Translations under genes and position numbers: made by a program
Assembly: GCA_018882725.1 (NCBI GenBank)
Contig: VERK01000029.1
Location: 1 to 13,976 of the forward strand
Direction: 5' to 3'
Origin: Actinomycetota bacterium
Lineage (GTDB): Bacteria > Actinomycetota > Acidimicrobiia > Acidimicrobiales > Ilumatobacteraceae
Length of the DNA: 13,976 nt
Shown here: piece after piece, positions 5,997-12,290 of the stretch
Layout: each line of letters starts with the position of its first letter
How positions within the stretch are numbered: position 1 is the stretch's first letter
Notes under the pieces: model-generated
Database searches by the model: none
What the model saw: the letters and a program-made list of their open reading frames with translations, nothing else
What the model was told of the DNA's origin: nothing

Positions 5997-7270
5997 GCCT
6001 GGCTGCCCGAGCCGAGCGTGTCGGGGTCGTCCCGCGCCCCGCCCTGCGTGTGGTCGAGGATTTCGATTCCGAGCCCGTTCAAGTGGATGGAGTCGACCTG
6101 GTCATCGAGCGAGTGCGCGAGAACTTGGCGACGGTGACCGATCGAGCGACCATGTCCGATGATCGACTCCGGGTCGCGGTGGAGACTCAGGTGGCCTCGA
6201 TCCTGTCCGGATCGGACTTCGCCGCGCATCCTGACAAAGCCCGTCTGCGGTCGGCCGTGTTGAACGATCTCCTGGGTTTCGGACCCCTTCAAGATTTGCT
6301 CGACGACCCGAGCATCTCGGAAGTGATGGCCAACGGTCCCGGGTCGATCTTCATCGAGTCGAGCGGTCGTATTCGTCGTTCCCAGCGCACCTTCGAATCG
6401 GAAGAACAGATGATGAAGGTGATCGAGCGGATGGTCCGATCATCGGGCCGTCGTGTCGATCAGTCGTCTCCGATGGTCGACGCCCGTCTTCCGGATGGTT
6501 CACGACTCAATGTCGTCCTTCCTCCTTTGGCCGTTGACGGTCCGTCGATCACCATCCGCAAGTTCACCTGTGGTCGATTGACCACCAGTGACCTCGTCGA
6601 TCGCGGGTCGCTGTCCGCCGACGCCGCCGCATTCCTCGAAGCCGCGGTTCTCGGCAAGAGCAACATCCTCGTGAGCGGAGGAACGGGCACGGGCAAGACA
6701 ACGATCTTGAACATCCTCTCGTCGTTCATTGGTCGGCACGAACGCGTGGTCACGGTCGAAGATGCCGTCGAACTCAATCTGGACCTTCCGAACTTGATCC
6801 GGCTCGAGGCTCGCCCGGCGAACAGCGAAGGCGCTGGCGAGATCTCGATTCGCGATTTGGTGCGGAACTCGCTTCGCATGCGACCCGACCGCATCGTGGT
6901 GGGAGAAGTACGCGGTCAGGAAGCCCTCGACATGCTCCAAGCGATGAACACTGGTCACGAGGGCTCGCTGTCGACTCTGCACGCCAACACTCCGCGCGAC
7001 GCGCTTCGCCGGCTCGAGACCATGGTGCTCCTCGCTGGCGTCGAACTGCCCCTGCGAGCGATTCGTGAACAGATTGCATCGGCCATCGACCTGATCGTGC
7101 AGTTGAGTCGCGATGCCGAGGGGCGGCGCTACGTGTCATCCATCACCGAGGTGGTCGGGATGGAAGGAGAAGTCGTATCGACGGCCGATCTTTTCGTTCG
7201 CAACGGCGACGATCTCGTGTCGACTGGTGTGACCTCTCGACGATTCCTGCAGTCAGCGGGAGGTCACTGA
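5993..7270 (+). CDS. tadA: TadA/CpaF secretion ATPase (type II/IV family)
   Basis: A 425-residue hexameric motor ATPase that drives Flp pilus assembly from the cytoplasmic face. Visible motifs are Walker A 'GGTGTGKTT' (229-237), Asp box 'VTVEDAVEL' (253-261), Walker B 'IVVGEVRG' (301-308) and His box 'TGHEGSLSTLHAN' (320-332). The N-terminal domain contains 'LLGFGPLQDLLDDPSISEVMANGP', normal for the TadA/CpaF branch. Length and motifs are complete. It overlaps cpaE by ATGA and tadB by one base. Confidence 0.96.
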   Translation: MSLAARAERVGVVPRPALRVVEDFDSEPVQVDGVDLVIERVRENLATVTDRATMSDDRLRVAVETQVASILSGSDFAAHPDKARLRSAVLNDLLGFGPLQDLLDDPSISEVMANGPGSIFIESSGRIRRSQRTFESEEQMMKVIERMVRSSGRRVDQSSPMVDARLPDGSRLNVVLPPLAVDGPSITIRKFTCGRLTTSDLVDRGSLSADAAAFLEAAVLGKSNILVSGGTGTGKTTILNILSSFIGRHERVVTVEDAVELNLDLPNLIRLEARPANSEGAGEISIRDLVRNSLRMRPDRIVVGEVRGQEALDMLQAMNTGHEGSLSTLHANTPRDALRRLETMVLLAGVELPLRAIREQIASAIDLIVQLSRDAEGRRYVSSITEVVGMEGEVVSTADLFVRNGDDLVSTGVTSRRFLQSAGGH

Positions 7271-8118
7271 TGTCAGTTCGCGTCTTTGCTTCTCTGGTGT
7301 TCGCATTCGCGGCGGCGCTGGCCGTGACTGAAGTGATGAATGCTCGGCATCGCCGCATCGCGATTCGCCGAGCTCGCCAACAGGTGGGTCTCCTCGTCGC
7401 CGAAGTCGAGGAGACGAAATCGGGGCTTCGTGGATGGTCGCCTCGCTTGATCGTGGCGTCACTGGTGATGTCCGTGATCGGCCTGACCATGGCCGGACCC
7501 GTAGGTGTCGTGTTCGCAGCCGTGCCGGTGCTGGTGGCGCGCAGTTGGTCGGGTCGTCAACGTCGTCGACGCCAGGAGGCGCTCGCCGACGAGTTGGGGC
7601 CAGCGCTGCAAATGATCATCGGTCACCTTCGCATCGGTCGCAACGTGTCGGCTGCATTGGTCGAAGTCGCCGAGTCGTGCACGGGTCCGTTGAAAGAAGT
7701 ACTCACCGAGGTCGTGGCCGAGGCACGTCTGGGATCTCCTCTCGATGAGGTGCTCACGTCGGTCTCCGAGCGTGAGGGGAATCGTCACTTGGGGATCGTT
7801 GCGTCGGCGGTGGGTCTGCACGCGCGGCACGGGGGCTCGCTCGTGGAGATCCTCGACACGGTGGTCGAGACGATCGAGGAAGAGGATCGTCTCCGTCGCG
7901 ACATCAAGAGTTTGACCGCGGACGGTCGCCTCAGCGCCAAGGTGCTGTTGGCCATGCCTCCCGCGATGCTGGCGATCATTTCCGTACTCAGTCCGGGCTA
8001 CGCCACACCATTGGCCAACACGTCGTTCGGTCGAATGCTCGCAATGGTTGGTGTCGTTCTCGGCCTTGTTGGTTGGCAGTGGCTGAGGCACCTCGCGACG
8101 CCGAAAGTGGTGGCGTGA
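7270..8118 (+). CDS. tadB: TadB-like inner-membrane platform protein (T2SSF domain)
   Basis: A 282-residue membrane protein. Predicted membrane segments are about 5-22, 60-90, 224-242 and 253-272; between them lies a cytoplasmic T2SSF/GspF-type helical domain ('ELGPALQMIIGHLRIGRNVSAAL' region, about 107-215). It pairs with TadC as the platform on which TadA acts. The order tadA-tadB-tadC and one-base overlaps on both sides support the call. Confidence 0.92.
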   Translation: MSVRVFASLVFAFAAALAVTEVMNARHRRIAIRRARQQVGLLVAEVEETKSGLRGWSPRLIVASLVMSVIGLTMAGPVGVVFAAVPVLVARSWSGRQRRRRQEALADELGPALQMIIGHLRIGRNVSAALVEVAESCTGPLKEVLTEVVAEARLGSPLDEVLTSVSEREGNRHLGIVASAVGLHARHGGSLVEILDTVVETIEEEDRLRRDIKSLTADGRLSAKVLLAMPPAMLAIISVLSPGYATPLANTSFGRMLAMVGVVLGLVGWQWLRHLATPKVVA

Positions 8119-8897
8119 TGAGCCTCGTCGGAGCGCTTCTCATCTCTTCGGGAGCTGCACTTCTCGTCGAGCGGGCACCGCGTCCGAAGTCTCTGACGAT
8201 CGGTTCTCGTATCAGCGGCCGGCGCCGCAAGTCGCTGCTCGATGCGGTGGGTTCGGCCAATGGTTCGGAGACGACTCTTCGGTCGATCGCCCGGACGCAA
8301 GTGCTCGCCGCTCTTGTCGTCGGAGTGCTCGCGCTCTTTTTCGTTGTGTCGAAACCCACCCCGGTGAATGTGCTCGCTTCGGTGTTTTTGGTTGGTGCGG
8401 CCTGGCAGTGCCCACTCATCATCGCCCGCTCACGTGAATCGAAGAGGCGAGCGACGATGGATCTCGAATTGAGTGACGCGCTGGGGGAAATGGTCATGGG
8501 AGTCGAAGCCGGACTCACCCTCGAAGCGGTGATGAATCTCTATGCACGGCGTCACCGGACGAATCTGGCGCGGGAATTCGAGCACGTGCTCGATCGAATC
8601 GGCTTGGGTGTACCTCGGGTGGAGGCGTTGAGTGAAATGGGCGAGCGCACGCCGACGCCTGGCGTTCGCATGTTCGTGGCAGCCGTTCAGCAGAATCAGA
8701 AGCTCGGTACCCCGTTGGCCGGCGCTCTGAGGCAGCAGGGTGAGACCGCTCGGCGGCGGCGGCGTCAGGCCGTGGAGGAGCACGCCGCAAAGTTGTCGCT
8801 CAAGATGATCTTCCCCACCGTCTTTTGTGTCTTGCCGGTGCTTCTCATCGTGATCGTCGGCCCGGCCATGGTTCGGCTGATCGATGCTCTGCCTTGA
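8118..8897 (+). CDS. tadC: TadC-like inner-membrane platform protein (T2SSF domain)
   Basis: A 259-residue protein starting at the ATG that overlaps the tadB stop (TGATG). Hydrophobic segments are about 1-17, 60-77, 84-103 and 229-251. The T2SSF domain includes 'LSDALGEMVMGVEAGLTLEAV' and the family-typical end 'KLSLKMIFPTVFCVLP'. It is the second platform protein of the Flp machine. The Arg-rich stretch 'ARRRRRQ' (211-217) before the last helix fits the cytoplasmic side. The frame is also open to an earlier start at 8073, but that would overlap tadB by 46 bp. Confidence 0.92.
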   Translation: MSLVGALLISSGAALLVERAPRPKSLTIGSRISGRRRKSLLDAVGSANGSETTLRSIARTQVLAALVVGVLALFFVVSKPTPVNVLASVFLVGAAWQCPLIIARSRESKRRATMDLELSDALGEMVMGVEAGLTLEAVMNLYARRHRTNLAREFEHVLDRIGLGVPRVEALSEMGERTPTPGVRMFVAAVQQNQKLGTPLAGALRQQGETARRRRRQAVEEHAAKLSLKMIFPTVFCVLPVLLIVIVGPAMVRLIDALP

Positions 8898-8947
8898 TTC
8901 GATCTTGAGGTTTCTTGGGGAGAGCGCCGAGTGCGCCAATACGCTTC

Positions 8948-9568
8948 ATGAGTATCGGTTGGATGCTGATTCCGATTGCTGTCTCGGCAGCGTGGCTGGT
9001 TCCTCTGGTCCCTCGCTACGTCTCGTCACGAGCGACGTCGATGTGGATGATGTGGGTCGGGTCGAGTGCGGTCACGGCAGCAGTCCTGGCTATCTCGGCC
9101 GATCGCCTGGATGCCGATGTGTGGTCGTGGTTGGGCTTCGGAGCTGCCGTCGTTCCGTTGGGTGCGCTCCTCGTGGTCGACGTACTGACCCATCGGCTTC
9201 CTCGTCAGATCTCGCTGGTATCGGCGGCAGTCGTTCTCGGTTTTCTTCTCATCGGCGACGGACCGAGTGGACGGGGAGCTGTAGTCGTTGCGGCGATTGC
9301 CAACTGTCTCATTTCTGTTGTGTTTCGAGTTCTCACTCGTGGATCGTTGGGCATGGGCGACGTGATGGTCGCTCCTCTCTTGGGTGCGATCGTCGGATGG
9401 TTCAGTCCGTGGGCGATGGTCGCGCTCTGGCTCGTGGCATCGGTGCTCGGCGCAGTGTGGTCGTTGGTCGTGATGGCATCGGGGCGACGCTCCCGACGCG
9501 ATCACATCGCCTACGGTCCATTTCTGATCGTGGGGACTTTGGTCGCGGTGTTGGGGAGTGCGTTCTGA
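8948..9568 (+). CDS. Type IV prepilin peptidase (A24 family, TadV/CpaA-like)
   Basis: A 206-residue polytopic membrane protease. The two catalytic Asp are visible: Asp78 in 'LLVVDVLTHRLP' and Asp138 in 'GSLGMGDVM' (GxGD motif). The late 'YGPFLIVGTLVAV' is also typical of the family. The N-terminal methylase domain of full GspO/PilD enzymes is absent, as usual for tad loci. It would cleave the pilin and TadE-like leaders. The start is uncertain: ATG 8948 has no clear ribosome site, whereas TTG 8915 (11 residues longer) follows TGAGG at 8906-8910. The 8898-8947 gap after tadC is the only non-overlapping junction in the operon. The stop overlaps the sigma factor ATG by one base. Confidence 0.9.
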   Translation: MSIGWMLIPIAVSAAWLVPLVPRYVSSRATSMWMMWVGSSAVTAAVLAISADRLDADVWSWLGFGAAVVPLGALLVVDVLTHRLPRQISLVSAAVVLGFLLIGDGPSGRGAVVVAAIANCLISVVFRVLTRGSLGMGDVMVAPLLGAIVGWFSPWAMVALWLVASVLGAVWSLVVMASGRRSRRDHIAYGPFLIVGTLVAVLGSAF

Positions 9569-10101
9569 TGGCGCTCGGTCGACCGTCGATCTCCGATCTC
9601 AAGCGTGGCGACGCGAGAGCGTGGAAATGGTTCGTCGACGAATTCGCATCGTCTGTGACGGGTTACGCACGACGCGCCGGACATTCTGATCCTGAAGAAG
9701 TAACAGGATCGACCCTCGAGACGATTGCGAAGAAGATCGTCCACTTCGAGGGTGGTCATGGTGAGTTGAGGAGTTACGTGTTCTCGGTTGCGCATGCTCG
9801 AATCGTCGACGACATTCGTCGGCGCTCGCGTCGTCAGGAGGTGGCCATCGATTGGTCGACTCAGGCGGCCGGCGAAGAGCAGGCCATCACATTCGCTGCG
9901 GCTGACACGCAACTTCTGGATGCGTTGGCTACATTGCCCGAAGAAACCCGGCAGATGCTCGAGTTGCGTTATGTGGTGGGTTTGTCGACCAAAGAAACCG
10001 CCCGGGCAATCGGCAAGTCCGAAGTCGCGACTCGTGTCGCGTTGAGTCGGGGAATGGCTCGACTGCGCGAAGTTCTCGACCCCGAGGGAGTGGCGCCGTG
10101 A
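9568..10101 (+). CDS. ECF-type RNA polymerase sigma factor (sigma-70 family)
   Basis: A 177-residue protein with region 2 (about 14-90, 'ELRSYVFSVAHARIVDDIRRRSRR') and region 4 (about 115-170, 'LPEETRQMLELRYVVGLSTKETARAIGKS'), joined by a short linker, and with no region 1.1 or 3. This is the ECF (group 4) architecture; such factors redirect RNA polymerase to a small regulon and are usually held by an anti-sigma factor encoded next door. The ATG overlaps the peptidase stop by one base (TGATG, 9566-9570) and the stop overlaps the next gene by four bases, so it is made with the pilus proteins. I see no obvious matching promoter for autoregulation. Confidence 0.9.
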   Translation: MALGRPSISDLKRGDARAWKWFVDEFASSVTGYARRAGHSDPEEVTGSTLETIAKKIVHFEGGHGELRSYVFSVAHARIVDDIRRRSRRQEVAIDWSTQAAGEEQAITFAAADTQLLDALATLPEETRQMLELRYVVGLSTKETARAIGKSEVATRVALSRGMARLREVLDPEGVAP

Positions 10102-11129
10102 AGCGGGTGGGCTCATTGTCGCGGTTCAAGTCGACGGGTTCGCTCGTTCGCCGTCTCGAGGTTCTCGACGAACAGACTTCGTCGACGGCCCTCGATGCCG
10201 ACGATTTGGCGGCGCGACTCCGTTCGTTCGCTGTTGCGGCGTCCTTCGACAAGCCGTCACGGATTGTCCGGGTTCGTCGACGTGCCGTCGCATTCTTCGC
10301 CGCAATCGGCGTGTTCGGATGGGTCGGTATCACTGGTGCGGCTGCGAGTGTCGGATTGGCTGCGACGGGCAACTTGCCGGCGCCGATTCAGAACACCGTG
10401 TCGAACGTTCTCGATGTGGTCGGAATCGACGTCCCGCGATCGGAGCCCGACGTCCCCGAGGCACCAGTCGTCCCCGATACTCAGGCTCCTGTCGATCAGC
10501 AGGAAGTGATCAGCGATGCTCCATCCGCCACAGCCGATGAAGTTTCCGATTCGATCCGGGAAGATTCGCGGTCAAAGGATGGGATCGAGTGGCCACCGGC
10601 CGTTCCGAATCTCATCGATGCGCTGACTGCGAACGCGGATGATGCTCCTGGCGGATCGGAGTCGACTCCGGTGCGGCCTACGACGCCTCCTGGTCTCAGT
10701 GGCACGTCGCCGGGGCAGAGCGGCACCGCGCCGGGTCAGGGCGGAACGACACCGGGCCAGAGCGGCTCGGCTCCGGGTCAGAGCGGTTTGGCGCCGGGTC
10801 AGGTCGATCGTGACGACAACTCGTCGCCCGGACAGTCAGGGTCGTCCAATTCGAATGCTGGTGGTAATTCGAGTAGTTCGAATGGGAACTCAGGTAACTC
10901 GAATGCCGGTGGTAACTCGGATAGTTCGAACGGGAACTCGGGTAGCTCCAATGCTGGCGGTAACTCGAGTAGTTCGAACGGGAACTCGGGTAGCTCCAAT
11001 GCTGGCGGTAACTCGAGTAGTAACTCGAATGGGAACTCGGGTAGCTCGAATGCTGGTGGTAACTCGAGTAGTAACTCGGGTAATTCGAACGCCGGGGGCA
11101 ACGGCCGCGGAAACTCGAACCGCCCGTAG
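10098..11129 (+). CDS. Single-pass membrane protein with repetitive tail, putative anti-sigma partner
   Basis: A 343-residue protein starting at GTG 10098, overlapping the sigma factor stop (GTGA). Residues 1-62 are basic and probably cytoplasmic; a membrane helix follows (about 63-90), then a short conserved-looking segment 'TGNLPAPIQNTVSNVLDVVG' (90-109). Next come an acidic, Pro-rich stretch (112-200), five 7-residue PGQ repeats (202-236) and an Asn/Ser/Gly region with 16-residue repeats (248-343). There are no Cys residues, so it has no zinc anti-sigma HxxxCxxC motif. Position after an ECF sigma and single-pass topology suggest an anti-sigma factor with an exported tail that could reach through the cell wall. 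That role is inferred. It could instead be a structural surface protein. Confidence 0.65.
   Translation: MKRVGSLSRFKSTGSLVRRLEVLDEQTSSTALDADDLAARLRSFAVAASFDKPSRIVRVRRRAVAFFAAIGVFGWVGITGAAASVGLAATGNLPAPIQNTVSNVLDVVGIDVPRSEPDVPEAPVVPDTQAPVDQQEVISDAPSATADEVSDSIREDSRSKDGIEWPPAVPNLIDALTANADDAPGGSESTPVRPTTPPGLSGTSPGQSGTAPGQGGTTPGQSGSAPGQSGLAPGQVDRDDNSSPGQSGSSNSNAGGNSSSSNGNSGNSNAGGNSDSSNGNSGSSNAGGNSSSSNGNSGSSNAGGNSSSNSNGNSGSSNAGGNSSSNSGNSNAGGNGRGNSNRP
10701..10805 (+). repeat. Five in-frame 21-bp tandem repeats (PGQ heptads)
   Basis: Five consecutive 21-bp units encode GTSPGQS, GTAPGQG, GTTPGQS, GSAPGQS and GLAPGQV. The protein period is exact while the DNA has diverged at third positions, which suggests older duplication with selection on the protein. 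Confidence 0.85.
10839..11078 (+). repeat. Asn/Ser/Gly-coding tandem repeats of about 48 bp
   Basis: Units of 16 residues such as GNSGSSNAGGNSSSSN recur at 10884-10931, 10932-10979, 10980-11030 (51 bp, one residue longer) and 11031-11078, after a shorter first unit at 10839-10883. The second and third units are almost identical in DNA over more than 40 bp, so this part is younger than the PGQ repeats. Changes in copy number stay in frame, so the tail length may vary between strains. Confidence 0.85.
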
Positions 11130-12281
11130 TCAGCGGCGGGTCGACTCGTACGCGGTGTTCAAGAACGACAGGATCGGCGGGATGACCCCTCGTGTTCGCA
11201 CACTCTGGGTGAGATCGAACGCGTGCTCGGCGAAAGGAAGTTCGGCGTAGACCACCGGCGCTGTCGACGTGGTCCGCAGTTCGCCCACGAACGCACGGGC
11301 CTGCTCGACGGTGAGCAGCGAGTCGATGACTCCGTGCAGGACGAAGAACGGGGGAGCGTCAGGACGGATCCACGAGCGTGGCGACGCTGCGTCGTACACC
11401 TGGGGAACATCGCGCTTCGAATTCTTTACTACCCAGCGCGCCACGAACTCGGAGAGAGTGGGTCCCTGAGTGTGGTCGCGGTCGGTCCAGTCGTACGCGC
11501 CGTAGAACGGAACCGCCGCCTGCACCGAGGTGTCGACGTTCTCGAACCCGGGCTTGAAGTCGGGGTGATTCGACGCGAGTGTGGCGAGGGACGTGAGATG
11601 ACCGCCGGCCGATCCTCCGGTGATGGCGACGAACGATGGGTCTCCGCCGAATGAAGCGATGTTGGACTTCGTCCACGCGATCGCACTGTTGACGTCGACG
11701 ATGTGGTCGGGCCAGGTTGCCCGCGGGCTGAGGCGATAGCGCGGTACCACGCATGTCCAGCCGGCCTCGGCGGCAGCCGCCAACAAAGGAAGGGCCTGGG
11801 TCTTGTTGTCGCCGATCATCCAACCGCCACCGTGAACCTGCACGAGAACGGGCGTGAGTTGAGACGTAGGGATGTCGGGTCGTCGCCAGATGTCGAGACG
11901 GTTGAAGGTGGGGTCAGGGCCGTAGGCGATGTTGCGGGTGTCGGCGGTTGTGTAGTCGCGATGGAGAAGCGGAAGTGGTCGGTAAGGCTTCACCTTGCGC
12001 GGGGCCACATCGGCCAAGCGAGGCCCCTCGTGATTCGGTATCGCCTCGCGCAGAGCGTCGGACGCAATTCGACCGGCTCTCTGACCCTCGCGATACAGAA
12101 AGGCATAGAAGACAAGTAGCGCGGGTGTGAGTATCCACATCAGAGCTCGACCGAGCGGGCCAAGTGTCCGACGAGCGCGAATGTGCAGAGCGATCTGCCC
12201 GAATGCGCAGAGCAACGGAACTTCACTCACGGTCCAGCCGACGAGCAGGGAAACCCCCATCAACTCGGGCCGGCGCTTCAT
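11130..12281 (-). CDS. Membrane-anchored alpha/beta-hydrolase, esterase/lipase (HSL/BD-FAE-like)
   Basis: A 383-residue protein with two N-terminal hydrophobic segments (about 9-33 and 44-63) followed by an alpha/beta-hydrolase domain. The oxyanion motif is 'HGGGW' (150-154) and the nucleophile elbow is 'GGSAGGH' with Ser224. Asp320 in 'VLHGVIDSLL' and His353 in 'AEHAFD' complete the triad. Members of this group hydrolyse carboxylic esters; the substrate cannot be told. ATG 12281 has no good ribosome site, and an ATG at 12260 is an alternative that shortens the N-terminus by seven residues. It follows the surface protein gene by 9 bp, probably in one transcript. Its stop abuts, without a single base between, the stop of the convergent repeat-tail gene. 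Confidence 0.88.
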   Translation of the reverse strand: MKRRPELMGVSLLVGWTVSEVPLLCAFGQIALHIRARRTLGPLGRALMWILTPALLVFYAFLYREGQRAGRIASDALREAIPNHEGPRLADVAPRKVKPYRPLPLLHRDYTTADTRNIAYGPDPTFNRLDIWRRPDIPTSQLTPVLVQVHGGGWMIGDNKTQALPLLAAAAEAGWTCVVPRYRLSPRATWPDHIVDVNSAIAWTKSNIASFGGDPSFVAITGGSAGGHLTSLATLASNHPDFKPGFENVDTSVQAAVPFYGAYDWTDRDHTQGPTLSEFVARWVVKNSKRDVPQVYDAASPRSWIRPDAPPFFVLHGVIDSLLTVEQARAFVGELRTTSTAPVVYAELPFAEHAFDLTQSVRTRGVIPPILSFLNTAYESTRR

Positions 12282-12290
12282 GAGGAAAGG

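Noticed and set aside
9026..9505. Minus-strand frame of 159 codons opposite the prepilin peptidase
   Set aside because: Composition is dominated by Arg, His, Asp and Ser, with no domain, and it is antisense to a gene with both catalytic Asp residues.
10839..11078. CRISPR-like regular repeats
   Set aside because: Units are directly adjacent with no unique spacers, are in frame with a coding gene, and no cas genes are near.
10799..11101. Minus-strand frame encoding a regular 'ELPPAFELPEF' repeat protein
   Set aside because: It is the mirror of the 48-bp repeats in the plus-strand gene; any frame of a repeat array in phase with three gives a repeating peptide. No ribosome site was found.
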